This document shows, piece by piece, positions 1 to 8,556 of a DNA stretch of 64,000 nt (its first letter is position 1; each line of letters opens with the position of its first letter). The position numbers and the translations under genes are program-made. The DNA comes from Cupriavidus pinatubonensis (GTDB taxonomy: Bacteria; Pseudomonadota; Gammaproteobacteria; Burkholderiales; Burkholderiaceae), in NCBI RefSeq assembly GCF_019602855.1, contig NZ_CP080766.1:2418001-2482000 (forward strand). The letters run 5' to 3'. The notes beneath the pieces are model-generated. The model saw only the letters and a list, made by a program, of their open reading frames with translations. It did no database searches and was not told the DNA's origin.

Positions 1-41
1 CGCATGAATTCCGCGGTAGCAGAACAGGCAAGGGGCACAGC

Positions 42-1253
42 ATGACGGGCCCGTTGCAAGGCATTCGCATCGTCGACATGACGACGGTCCTGATGGGGCC
101 GTACGCGACGCAGATCCTTGGCGATCTCGGCGCGGACGTGATCAAGGTCGAGCCCCCCACGGGCGACACCGTGCGTGACGTAGGCCCGCGCCGCAATGAC
201 GGCATGGCGGGCATCTTCCTGCACGTCAATCGCAGCAAGCGCAGCATCGTGCTCGACCTCAAGCAGGCCGCGGGGCGCGAGGCGCTGCTGCGTCTGGTGG
301 CGGACGCCGATGTGCTGATCTACAACGTGCGCCCGCAGGCCATGGCGCGCCTGAACCTGGGCTATGAAGAGATCGCGAAGGTCAATCCGCGCATCCTGTA
401 CGTGGGCGTTTATGGCTACGGGCAGGGCGGTCCTTATGCAGCGAAATCCGCCTATGACGACCTGATCCAGGGCGCGGTGGCGATTCCGTCGCTCGCCCAT
501 ACCGCAGGCGCCGACATGCCGCGGTACGCGCCCAGCGCCATCGCGGACCGCATTGTTGGGCTCGCTGCCGCGAACGCAGTCACGGCAGGCCTGCTGCATC
601 GGGCGCGCACCGGCGAAGGCCAGTGCGTCGATGTGCCGATGTTCGAGACCATGGCGCAGTTCGTGCTGGGCGACCACATGGGCGGCCTCACGTTCGACCC
701 GCCGATCGGCCCGAGTGGCTATGCGCGCATCCTCGACCAAAACCGCCGCCCGCACCGCACCAAAGACGGCTATCTCTGCGTGCTGTTCTACAACGACAAG
801 CAGTGGCGCAAGTTCTTCGAACTGGTTGGCCAGCCCGACCTGATGGACCGTGACCCGCGCTTTGCCACCATCGGCGAACGAACCAAGCACATCGACGCGC
901 TATACCGCATGGTCGCCGAGGTGATGCCCACGCGCACCACCGCACAGTGGATCGAGGTGCTGGAAGCCGCCGATATGCCGGTGATGCAGCTTCACACCAT
1001 CGATTCGCTGATGGCCGATCCGCATCTGCAATCCGTGGGCTTTTTCGACGTGGTGGATCACCCCACCGAAGGCGCTATCCGCTCGATGGCCATTCCGAGC
1101 GTGTGGTCCAAATCGTCGCCGCAGGTCTCGCGCCAGGCGCCGCGCCTGGGTGAGCACAGCGCCGAGGTGCTGGCCGAGGCCGGCTACAGCGCGGCAGAGA
1201 TCCGCAAGCTGGCCGAGTCGGGCGCAACCGTGCTTGCCCCCGAGACCCGATAA
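42..1253 (+). CDS. CaiB/BaiF family CoA transferase (class III)
   Basis: A 403-residue class III CoA transferase, the usual length for the family. It would move CoA from a donor acyl-CoA to a free carboxylic acid through a mixed anhydride on an aspartate. The N-terminal block GPYATQILGDLGADVIKVEP and the central SAYDDLIQ segment are typical; Asp139 fits the catalytic position. An AAGGGG ribosome site lies at 30-35. It is the first gene of a nine-gene operon of acyl-CoA enzymes, so it probably activates the substrate or recycles CoA. It is clearly paralogous to the gene at 54440-55597. The substrate cannot be read from the sequence. Nothing is seen in bases 1-41 except the leader. Confidence 0.9.
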   Translation: MTGPLQGIRIVDMTTVLMGPYATQILGDLGADVIKVEPPTGDTVRDVGPRRNDGMAGIFLHVNRSKRSIVLDLKQAAGREALLRLVADADVLIYNVRPQAMARLNLGYEEIAKVNPRILYVGVYGYGQGGPYAAKSAYDDLIQGAVAIPSLAHTAGADMPRYAPSAIADRIVGLAAANAVTAGLLHRARTGEGQCVDVPMFETMAQFVLGDHMGGLTFDPPIGPSGYARILDQNRRPHRTKDGYLCVLFYNDKQWRKFFELVGQPDLMDRDPRFATIGERTKHIDALYRMVAEVMPTRTTAQWIEVLEAADMPVMQLHTIDSLMADPHLQSVGFFDVVDHPTEGAIRSMAIPSVWSKSSPQVSRQAPRLGEHSAEVLAEAGYSAAEIRKLAESGATVLAPETR

Positions 1254-1295
1254 CCCGGTAACCCGGGTAACCCGCCCCGATTCAGGAGTCCTCAC

Positions 1296-2459
1296 TTGAC
1301 CACTAACCTTGAGTCCCTCCCGCTCGTCGCGATTCCGCCCGAGGACGAGGCGATGCGCGCGCCGATCCGCGCGTTCCTGCAACAGAAGCTCGCCGACGTG
1401 CCGACGCATATCCGGGCCCGCACGTGGATGGGCTATGACGCCGAGTTCAGCCGCGCGCTGGCAAAACAGGGCTGGCTCGGCCTTGCGCTGCCCGCCGAGT
1501 ACGGCGGAGCAGGGCGCAGCGCGTTCGCCCGCTTCGTGCTCGTGGAAGAACTGATTGCCGCCGGCGCACCGGTATCGGCCCACTGGTTCGCCGACCGGCA
1601 GACCGCACCGCTGATCCTGAAGTTCGGCACGCCCGCACAGCGCGAGCACTTCGTGCCGCGCATGGTGCGCGGCGAGATCTTCATGTGCATCGGCATGAGC
1701 GAGCCCGATACGGGCTCCGACCTGTCCAGTGTGCGCACGCGTGCCGTGCGCACGGAAAAGGGCTGGCGCCTGAACGGCCGCAAGATCTGGACGACCAATG
1801 CGCACCGCACCCAATACATGTGCGCGCTGGTACGCACGTCGGGCCAGCATGGCGACCGCCACAAGGGCTTGTCACAGGTGCTGATCGACCTGAGCCTGCC
1901 GGGCATCCACTATCGCCCGATCAAGGACCTTGCCGGTGACGCCCATTTCTGCGAGGTGGTGTTCGAGGATGTCGACCTGCCCTCCGACGCGATCGTGGGC
2001 GAGGAAGGCTCGGGCTGGAAGCAGGTCACCGCGGAACTCGCATTCGAGCGCAGCGGCCCGGAACGCATCCTGACCAGCCAGCTGATCGCCGAGACGTGGC
2101 TGGCGGAAGTGCGTGCGTCGGGCCTGGCGGTACCGGATTCCGTCAAAGCTATCGCCGGTCGCATTGCTGGCCGTCTCGCGACGCTGCGCGCGATGTCGCT
2201 CGCCGTGGCGGACCTGCTCGACAAGGGGCAGAACCCCGAGACCGATGCCGCCTACGTGAAGGACCTCGGCACCGAGTTCGAGCAGACCGTGCCGGGCTGG
2301 ATCGCCGCAGCCATGGAGCAGATGCCCGGCTTCGTTCCGTCGGAGTCGCTGCAACGCGCGCTTGCCTATATCACCCAGCTTTGCCCGAGCTTCTCGCTGC
2401 GCGGCGGTACGCGCCAGATTCTGCGCGGCATCATCGCGCGTCAGCTCGGCCTTCGCTGA
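1296..2459 (+). CDS. Acyl-CoA dehydrogenase, large-type subunit
   Basis: A 387-residue FAD-dependent acyl-CoA dehydrogenase that would introduce an alpha,beta double bond into an acyl-CoA. Visible marks are the FAD-contacting SEPDTGSDLSS segment, the TGRKIW-like NGRKIWTTNA strand and a C-terminal GGTRQILRGIIARQL helix. The start is TTG at 1296, chosen because CAGGAG sits at 1283-1288 and no ATG fits. The next gene is a smaller acyl-CoA dehydrogenase 19 bp downstream, so the two probably form a heteromeric enzyme, as known for PimC/PimD and the steroid side-chain FadE pairs. Electrons would go to ETF. Substrate unknown. Confidence 0.9.
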   Translation: MTTNLESLPLVAIPPEDEAMRAPIRAFLQQKLADVPTHIRARTWMGYDAEFSRALAKQGWLGLALPAEYGGAGRSAFARFVLVEELIAAGAPVSAHWFADRQTAPLILKFGTPAQREHFVPRMVRGEIFMCIGMSEPDTGSDLSSVRTRAVRTEKGWRLNGRKIWTTNAHRTQYMCALVRTSGQHGDRHKGLSQVLIDLSLPGIHYRPIKDLAGDAHFCEVVFEDVDLPSDAIVGEEGSGWKQVTAELAFERSGPERILTSQLIAETWLAEVRASGLAVPDSVKAIAGRIAGRLATLRAMSLAVADLLDKGQNPETDAAYVKDLGTEFEQTVPGWIAAAMEQMPGFVPSESLQRALAYITQLCPSFSLRGGTRQILRGIIARQLGLR

Positions 2460-2478
2460 ATCCGGAGAGAGACACACC

Positions 2479-3492
2479 ATGACCGATTCCCTGCTGGAAA
2501 GCTTTGAGCGCGCGCTCGCCGACCTCTGTACCGACGATGCCGTGCGCCGCAGCGAAGCGGGCGAGGGCGCTGCGCAGCAATGGGCCGCCATCGACGCGCT
2601 CGGCTACACCGATGCACTGGTTCCGACGGAATGCGGCGGTGCCGGGCTGACGCTGGCCGAGGCGTTTCCGTTGTTCCTTGCGGCGGGCCGAGCCGGCCTG
2701 AGCCATCCGTTCGCCGAGACGGCGATCGCCCGTGCCATGCTGGCAAAAGCCGGCCGCCAGAGCGGCGGCGAATGCATCGCCATTGCGCCCGCTGCTGCTG
2801 CCGGCGCCCGCATCGTGTGCCGCGACGTGCCGGGTGCCGCGGTGGCGGATCTCCTGCTGACGCGCGTGGGCAACGAATGGCTGCTGCTGCCGGTCAGCGC
2901 CGCGACGCATACGGCGGGCATCTACCGCGCGCACGCATCGGCGTCGCTGCAATGGCAGTCGGCCGATGCCGCCGTATTCCGCTTCCGCGACGATGACGCC
3001 GACATCCTCGCCATCTGCAACGCCGCGCACGCCGCCGGCATGGCCGGCGCCATGCAGCGCGTGCTGAGCATGAGCGTCGGCTACGTGAACGATCGCCAGC
3101 AGTTCGGCCGCGCGATCAGCCAGTTCCAGGCCATGCAGCAGGAACTGAGCGTGATGGCGGAGCAGGCCAGCTCGTCGGTATTCGCTGCGCGTATCGGCTG
3201 TGCAGCCCCCGGCTATCTGCCCGAGCCGCTGCGAGCAGCGACTGCCAAGCTGCGCGCATGCGAAGCCGGCGCCAGCGTGGCCGCCATTGCCCACGCCGTA
3301 CATGGCGCCATTGGCATCACCGAGGAACTTGCGCTGGGCCTGTTCACGCGGCGCCTGCACGAATGGCGCAGCGTGGCCGGCAGCGAGACGTATTGCGCCA
3401 CGCTGCTCGGCGACGCGCTGTTCGCCCAGGACAGCGCATCGAGCCAGGTGATCCTCGACTTCGCACGCAACCAGCTGGCCGTTCCGGCCTGA
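2479..3492 (+). CDS. Acyl-CoA dehydrogenase, small-type subunit
   Basis: A 337-residue divergent acyl-CoA dehydrogenase. The N-terminal helical domain is short, and the C-terminal half keeps the family helices, including AVHGAIGITEELALGLF and the RRLHEW segment. The start at 2479 is preceded by GGAGAGA at 2463-2469; an upstream in-frame ATG at 2362 lies deep inside the previous gene and is unlikely. Genes of this small class are normally paired with a full-length acyl-CoA dehydrogenase, here the gene just upstream, and may lack activity alone. Pairing is inferred from order and from family precedent. Confidence 0.85.
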   Translation: MTDSLLESFERALADLCTDDAVRRSEAGEGAAQQWAAIDALGYTDALVPTECGGAGLTLAEAFPLFLAAGRAGLSHPFAETAIARAMLAKAGRQSGGECIAIAPAAAAGARIVCRDVPGAAVADLLLTRVGNEWLLLPVSAATHTAGIYRAHASASLQWQSADAAVFRFRDDDADILAICNAAHAAGMAGAMQRVLSMSVGYVNDRQQFGRAISQFQAMQQELSVMAEQASSSVFAARIGCAAPGYLPEPLRAATAKLRACEAGASVAAIAHAVHGAIGITEELALGLFTRRLHEWRSVAGSETYCATLLGDALFAQDSASSQVILDFARNQLAVPA

Positions 3493-3500
3493 GGCAAGAC

Positions 3501-4682
3501 ATGCAAAACCCTGTGAAGGAATCTATCGTCATCGTCGGCGCGAAGCGCACGCCGATTGGCGCGTTCAATGGCTCCCTGGCCGCACACAGCGCGCCCGAAC
3601 TCGGCGCCATCGCCATCCGCGCGGCCGTGGCGCAGGTCGGCGTCGATCCGGCGTCGGTCGATGAAGCGATCATGGGCCTGTGCCTGTTCGCGGGCGTCGG
3701 CCAGGCTCCGGCCCGGCAGGCTGTGCTTGGCGCCGGCCTGCCGACCTCGACACCGGCCACGACCCTGAGCAAGATGTGCGGCTCGGGCATGAAGTCGGTG
3801 ATGCTCGCGCATGATCTGCTGCTCGCCGGCACGTGCAATGTGGCAGTGGCGGGCGGCATGGAATCGATGACCAATGCGCCGCACATCGTTCCGCGCGGCC
3901 GTCACGGCTACCGGCTCGGCCATGGGCAGTTGCTCGATCACATGTACTGCGATGGCCTGGAGGACGCCTACGAAGGCCACCTGATGGGCCATTACGCGGA
4001 CCTGGCCGCGGCGGAGCGCGGCATCGGCCGCGAGGCGCAGGACGCCTATGCCCGCGAAAGCCTGCAGCGTGCGCAGGCCGCAGTGGCCGAAGGGCGCTTC
4101 AGCGACGAGATCGCGCCGGTCGCGCTGAAGCGCGGCGGCGAGCTGGCACAGGACGAGACGCCGGGCCAGTGCGACGCCGAGAAGCTGCCTAAGCTGAAGG
4201 CAGTGTTCCGTTCCGGCGGCACGGTGACGGCCGGCAATGCGTCTTCGATCTCCGACGGCGCTGCGGCGCTGGTGCTGATGCGAGAAAGCGACGCTCGCCG
4301 CCAGGGCCTGGCGCCGCTGGCCCGCATCGTTGCGCACGCTACGCACGCCAACCCGCCGCAGCAGTTCGCCGATGCGCCCGTGCATGCGGCGCGCCGCGTG
4401 CTCGATAAGGCGGGCTGGACCGCGCGCGATGTGGACCTCTACGAGATCAACGAGGCCTTCGCCGTGGTGACGATGATCGCGCTGGACGAACTTGGCATTG
4501 GCCATGACCGCCTCAACGTCAACGGCGGCGCCTGCGCGCTCGGTCATCCCGTCGGCGCCACCGGTGCGCGCCTGCTGGTCACGCTGCTCCATGCGCTGAA
4601 GCAGCGCGGCGGCCAGCGCGGTCTCGCGAGCCTGTGCCTTGGCGGCGGTGAGGCCGTGGCAGTCGGCGTGGAACTTTGCTGA
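3501..4682 (+). CDS. Thiolase (acetyl-CoA acyltransferase/acetyltransferase)
   Basis: A 393-residue thiolase with the complete catalytic set: nucleophilic Cys93 in SKMCGSGMK, His349 in [10 protein letters not shown] and Cys379 in [11 protein letters not shown]. It would cleave a 3-oxoacyl-CoA with CoA to release acetyl-CoA, or propionyl-CoA if the chain is methyl-branched. The ATG at 3501 follows the stop of the upstream gene by 8 bp with GAGGCAAG as a weak ribosome site; an in-frame start at 3258 would overlap that gene by 235 bp and is rejected. Length and active site are those of the biosynthetic/degradative thiolase family, so class and chain length remain open. Confidence 0.92.
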   Translation: MQNPVKESIVIVGAKRTPIGAFNGSLAAHSAPELGAIAIRAAVAQVGVDPASVDEAIMGLCLFAGVGQAPARQAVLGAGLPTSTPATTLSKMCGSGMKSVMLAHDLLLAGTCNVAVAGGMESMTNAPHIVPRGRHGYRLGHGQLLDHMYCDGLEDAYEGHLMGHYADLAAAERGIGREAQDAYARESLQRAQAAVAEGRFSDEIAPVALKRGGELAQDETPGQCDAEKLPKLKAVFRSGGTVTAGNASSISDGAAALVLMRESDARRQGLAPLARIVAHATHANPPQQFADAPVHAARRVLDKAGWTARDVDLYEINEAFAVVTMIALDELGIGHDRLNVNGGACALGHPVGATGARLLVTLLHALKQRGGQRGLASLCLGGGEAVAVGVELC

Positions 4683-4692
4683 GGGATATGCC

Positions 4693-5463
4693 ATGAGCCT
4701 GCAATCCCGTATCGAAGGCGCCGTCGGCTGGATGACCATGGACCGCCCGGCGGCCATGAACAGCCTGAACCGCGAGATGGCTGCGGCCATGACCGCGCAG
4801 CTCAAGGCCTGGCGCGAGGATCCGCAAGTCCGAGCAGTGGTGCTGACCGGCAACGGCCGCGCGTTTTGCGCGGGCGCCGACCTCAAGGAAGTGGCCGAGC
4901 CCGTCGTGACGGGAGAACCCGATTTCCTCGATGTGGTCGTCGGCTTCGTCGACACGCTGCGCGTGTTTCCGAAGCCCGTCATCGCCGCCGTCAACGGGCT
5001 GGCGCTTGCTGGCGGGCTGGAAACCGTGATGGCCTGCGACCTTGTGCTCGCCGCGGAATCCGCGAAGCTAGGCGATGCCCACTCGAACTTCGGCGTCTTT
5101 CCCGGCGCAGGCGGCGCCGCGGTGCTGCCGCGCAAGATTCCCGCCAACGTGGCGCGCTGGCTGCTGTTCACGGGCGCCACGTTCACCGCTGCGCAGATGG
5201 AGCGGTACGGCCTGGTCAACGAGGTGGTGGCCGATGCCGAACTGCTCGCCCGTGCGCAAGCCGTCGCGGAACTGCTGGCCACGAAGAGCCCCTTGGTGCT
5301 GGCGCGCATGAAACGCGTGGTGGCCGAAGCCGCCGACAAGTCGCTGGCCGATGCCCTGCGGCATGAACTGCTCGAACTGCGCAACCACCAGCGCTCCCAT
5401 GACATGAAAGAAGGCCTGACAGCCTTCGCCGAAAAGCGGCAGCCGGTCTTCAAGGGCTGCTGA
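4693..5463 (+). CDS. Crotonase-family protein with atypical active site
   Basis: A 256-residue enoyl-CoA hydratase/isomerase fold protein. The oxyanion-hole motifs are present ([10 protein letters not shown] and [10 protein letters not shown]). By eye alignment, the two glutamates that activate water in true hydratases are missing: the first position is His in [15 protein letters not shown] and the second is Trp in VARWLLFTG. It may therefore be a hydrolase, lyase or isomerase of the crotonase fold and not a standard hydratase. It sits between the thiolase and the second acyl-CoA dehydrogenase pair of the operon. The start at 4693 follows GAGGGATA; fold assignment is secure, reaction is not. 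Confidence 0.85.
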   Translation: MSLQSRIEGAVGWMTMDRPAAMNSLNREMAAAMTAQLKAWREDPQVRAVVLTGNGRAFCAGADLKEVAEPVVTGEPDFLDVVVGFVDTLRVFPKPVIAAVNGLALAGGLETVMACDLVLAAESAKLGDAHSNFGVFPGAGGAAVLPRKIPANVARWLLFTGATFTAAQMERYGLVNEVVADAELLARAQAVAELLATKSPLVLARMKRVVAEAADKSLADALRHELLELRNHQRSHDMKEGLTAFAEKRQPVFKGC

Positions 5464-5481
5464 CGCGAGACGAGGAATCCG

Positions 5482-6630
5482 ATGGACCTGTTCTACTCCG
5501 ACGAACACAAGGCGTTCCGGCAGGAAGTGCGCGATTTCATCGCCGCCAACCTGCCTGACGACATGCGCGAGCGCCTGCGCGCCGGTGGCTTCGCCTCCAA
5601 GACCGACACCGAACGCTGGCAGCGCGCGCTGAACCGGCGCGGCTGGGGCGCGCCCGCCTGGCCGACGGCCTTCGGCGGCGCTGGCTGGGACGCGGCGAAA
5701 CAGCAGATTTTTGCCGATGAATGCGCCGCCGCACCGGCGCCTCCCCCGCACATCTTCAACATCACGATGCTCGGCCCGGTGATCATCCACTTCGGCTCCG
5801 ATGCCCAGCGTGAGTATTTCCTGCCGAAGCTGTTGAATGCCGATATCCAGGTGTGCCAGGGCTTCTCCGAGCCGGGCTCGGGCTCCGATCTGGCGTCGCT
5901 GAAGACCTCTGCCGTGCGCGAAGGCGACGAGTACGTCGTCAACGGCCAGAAGATCTGGACCAGCCAGGCGCATTACTCCGACTGGGTGTTCGCGCTCGTA
6001 CGCACCGATCCGGAAGCCGTGCGCAAGCAGGCCGGCATTTCGTTCCTGCTGATCGACCTGAAATCGCCGGGCATCACCGTGCGCCCGATCATCAGCATCG
6101 ACGGCCGCCACAGCCTCAACGAAGTCTTCTTCGACAACGCCCGCGTGCCGGTGACCAACCTCGTCGGCGAGGAAAACAAGGGCTGGGACTACGCGAAGTT
6201 CCTGCTCGGACACGAGCGCGCGTACATCGCCGGTATCGGCCGCAACAAGGAACGCGTGGCCTGCGCGAAGGCGCTGCTGACGAAGCTGGCAAGCGAAGGC
6301 CATCCGGAGCGTGAGTTGGCCGGCTGGCGCGGCCGCATCGCGCTGATCGAGGCCGATCTGCACGCGCTCGAGGTGACCCAGTTCCGCATGCACGGCGGCC
6401 ACGCCGACATGAAGCTGTCGCCGATGTTGAAGGCGCGCGGCAGCGAGATCTTCCAGGCCATTACCGATGTGATCTGCCGCATGAGCGGCCCCGCGGCGCT
6501 GCGCGCCGATGGCATCGGCGGCCCCACGCTGACCAAGTCATACCTGTACTCGCGCGCCGTATCAATCTTCGGCGGCAGTACCGAGGTGCAGAAGAACATC
6601 CTGTCGGCCACCGTGCTGAGCCTGCCATGA
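5482..6630 (+). CDS. Acyl-CoA dehydrogenase, PimC-like large subunit
   Basis: A 382-residue acyl-CoA dehydrogenase. It opens with MDLFYSDEHKAFRQEVRDF and carries GFSEPGSGSDLASLKT, the NGQKIWTSQAHYSDW strand and a C-terminal FGGSTEVQKNIL helix. This pattern matches the large subunit of pimeloyl-CoA dehydrogenase-type enzymes known from benzoate and dicarboxylate degraders. Its stop overlaps the start of the next gene by four bases (ATGA at 6627-6630), so the two are translationally coupled and very probably subunits of one enzyme. AGGAA lies at 5474-5478 ahead of the ATG. Whether it acts on pimeloyl-CoA or another acyl-CoA is not determined. Confidence 0.9.
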   Translation: MDLFYSDEHKAFRQEVRDFIAANLPDDMRERLRAGGFASKTDTERWQRALNRRGWGAPAWPTAFGGAGWDAAKQQIFADECAAAPAPPPHIFNITMLGPVIIHFGSDAQREYFLPKLLNADIQVCQGFSEPGSGSDLASLKTSAVREGDEYVVNGQKIWTSQAHYSDWVFALVRTDPEAVRKQAGISFLLIDLKSPGITVRPIISIDGRHSLNEVFFDNARVPVTNLVGEENKGWDYAKFLLGHERAYIAGIGRNKERVACAKALLTKLASEGHPERELAGWRGRIALIEADLHALEVTQFRMHGGHADMKLSPMLKARGSEIFQAITDVICRMSGPAALRADGIGGPTLTKSYLYSRAVSIFGGSTEVQKNILSATVLSLP

Positions 6631-7709
6631 ATCTCCAATGGAACGATGTCCAGCAGCAACTGAAAGACAGCCTGTCCCGGCTGCTGGCGAATGAATACGA
6701 CTTCGAACACCGGCAACGCTACGTGGCCGCGGCGGAAGGGCACGCGCCCGCGGTCTGGGCGAAGCTGACCGAACTTGGTGTGCCTGCTGCCGCGATTCCC
6801 GAAGCATGGGGCGGCTTTGGCGGCGATGCCGTGGACCACATGATGGTCTCGGAGGCGCTTGGCCGACACTTGTCCCTGGAGCCGTACCACGGCACCGCGG
6901 TCATGGGCGCGACTGCCATCGCGCTGGCGGGCAGCGACGCGCAGAAGGCTGCCTTGCTGCCGCGCATCGCGGATGGCACCGTTCAGGTGGCGTGGGCGCA
7001 TGACGAGGCGGTGGCGGGGCGCGTCACCGTCCAAGCGGGTGGTGGCACGCTGACCGGCGCCAAGCCGTGCGTGCTGCATGGCGCATCGGCCGATTACCTG
7101 CTGGTGACGGCGAGAGTCGGCGACGGTGTCGGTCTCTTCCTCCTCGATGGCCGCGCTAGCGGCGTGCGCCGCGACGGCTACCGCCTGATCGACGGCACGC
7201 CGGTGGCGGATGTCCATCTCGATGGGGCAGTGGCCGAGCCGCTGCCCGGTGCGAACGCGGAGATCCTGTCCCGCATCCTGGCCATCGGTATCAACGCGGC
7301 CTGCGCCGAAATGGTTGGCGCGATGGATGCCGCCGTCGCACTCACTGTCGAGTACCTGAAGACCCGCAAGCAGTTCGGCAAGTTCATCGGCTCGAACCAG
7401 GCGCTGCAGCATCGCGCGGTGGACATGCTCACGGCGCTGGAGCAGAGCCGCAGCCTGTCGCTCTCGCTGGCGCTCGCCTTGGCCGGGCGCAACGACCTGG
7501 CCGGCGGCGATATGCAGGCGCACGCGGCCAAGGCGTATATCGGCCAGGCAGCGCGGCAGGTTACGCAGGAAGCCATTCAGATGCACGGCGGCATCGGCAT
7601 GACCGAGGAGTACGCGGTGGGCCACTACCTGCGCCGCGTGCTCGTGTTCGACCGGCTGCACGGCGATATCCACTACCACACCCGCCGCCTCGAAGGCTGG
7701 CAGGACTGA
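6627..7709 (+). CDS. Acyl-CoA dehydrogenase, PimD-like small subunit
   Basis: A 360-residue acyl-CoA dehydrogenase of the small-subunit type. The N-terminal domain includes GVPAAAIPEAWGGFGGD and the C-terminal domain has QMHGGIGMTEEYAVGHYLRR. It starts inside the stop codon of the PimC-like gene (ATGA), the usual arrangement for obligate partners. Together they would form a heteromeric flavoprotein. The operon contains a second such pair (1296-3492), so two different dehydrogenation steps, or two chain lengths, may be served. FAD binding is assumed from family membership. Confidence 0.88.
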   Translation: MNLQWNDVQQQLKDSLSRLLANEYDFEHRQRYVAAAEGHAPAVWAKLTELGVPAAAIPEAWGGFGGDAVDHMMVSEALGRHLSLEPYHGTAVMGATAIALAGSDAQKAALLPRIADGTVQVAWAHDEAVAGRVTVQAGGGTLTGAKPCVLHGASADYLLVTARVGDGVGLFLLDGRASGVRRDGYRLIDGTPVADVHLDGAVAEPLPGANAEILSRILAIGINAACAEMVGAMDAAVALTVEYLKTRKQFGKFIGSNQALQHRAVDMLTALEQSRSLSLSLALALAGRNDLAGGDMQAHAAKAYIGQAARQVTQEAIQMHGGIGMTEEYAVGHYLRRVLVFDRLHGDIHYHTRRLEGWQD

Positions 7710-7779
7710 CGCTACACATTGCAAGCCTTCCCACATCGTCACGCGGGAAGGGAAGCCACTACGACCAAGGAGACCTTCA

Positions 7780-8550
7780 ATGTCCGAAATCATGTCCCTC
7801 AAGGGGAAAGTCATTGTCATCACCGGCGCCGCGCAGGGCGTGGGCCGTGCCACGGCCGAACTGGCGCTGAATCTTGGCGCCAAGGTATGCGTCGTTGACC
7901 TGCAGCGTGAACCGCTGGAAGCATTCGCGGCGGCCAATCCCGACCACGTGCAGGCTTACATCGGCAGCGTGTCCGATCCTGACTTCGTCGCCGCTTCCAT
8001 CGAACACGCCATCTCGCGCTTTGGCAAGCTGGACGGCCTGGTGAACTGCGCGGGCATCGTGCGTGCCGCGATGATCGAAAACATGACACTGCAGACCTGG
8101 AACCAGGTCCTTGAATGCCACCTGACCGGCGCGTTCCTGTGGCTGCAAGCCGTGGGCTCGCACCTGGTCGAGCGCGCCAAGTCCGGCGAGCAGGTCAAGG
8201 GATCGATCGTCAATATCTCGTCGGAAGCGGGGCGTCGCGGCTCCATCGGCCAGATCAACTACGCGTCGGCCAAGGCCGGCATGCTGGGCATGACCATGAG
8301 CGCGGCGCGCGAGTGGGGCAAGTATGGCGTGCGCACCAACACCGTCTGCCTGGGCATGGTCGAGACGCCGATGACCGAAACCATCCGCAGCGAACGCTTC
8401 CGTGATACCTACCTCGCGCAGATTCCGATGGGCCGCTGGGCGCAGCCCGAAGAAGTGGCGGGTCCGATCGCGTTCCTGTTGTCGGACGCTGCGGGCTACG
8501 TGCTCGGCCAGCACCTCGGCGTGAACGGCGGCTTCCACCTGGCGAGCTGA
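7780..8550 (+). CDS. SDR family NAD(P)-dependent oxidoreductase
   Basis: A 256-residue classical short-chain dehydrogenase. The cofactor loop is TGAAQGVGRA near residue 17, the NCAG motif is present, the catalytic Ser lies in VNISSEAGRRGS and Tyr/Lys in NYASAKAGM. In this operon the expected job is oxidation of a 3-hydroxyacyl-CoA before thiolysis, although a ring or side-chain alcohol is also possible. The ATG at 7780 follows AAGGAGA at 7767-7773; an internal Met at 7792 is a less likely start. A 70-bp gap precedes it, the largest gap in the operon, so an internal promoter is possible. Confidence 0.88.
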   Translation: MSEIMSLKGKVIVITGAAQGVGRATAELALNLGAKVCVVDLQREPLEAFAAANPDHVQAYIGSVSDPDFVAASIEHAISRFGKLDGLVNCAGIVRAAMIENMTLQTWNQVLECHLTGAFLWLQAVGSHLVERAKSGEQVKGSIVNISSEAGRRGSIGQINYASAKAGMLGMTMSAAREWGKYGVRTNTVCLGMVETPMTETIRSERFRDTYLAQIPMGRWAQPEEVAGPIAFLLSDAAGYVLGQHLGVNGGFHLAS

Positions 8551-8556
8551 AGCACT

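Noticed and set aside
3213..5453. A 746-codon minus-strand open frame
   Set aside because: It runs opposite the thiolase and crotonase genes and its composition (Ser/Ala then Arg/His) changes where the sense genes change; a shadow frame.
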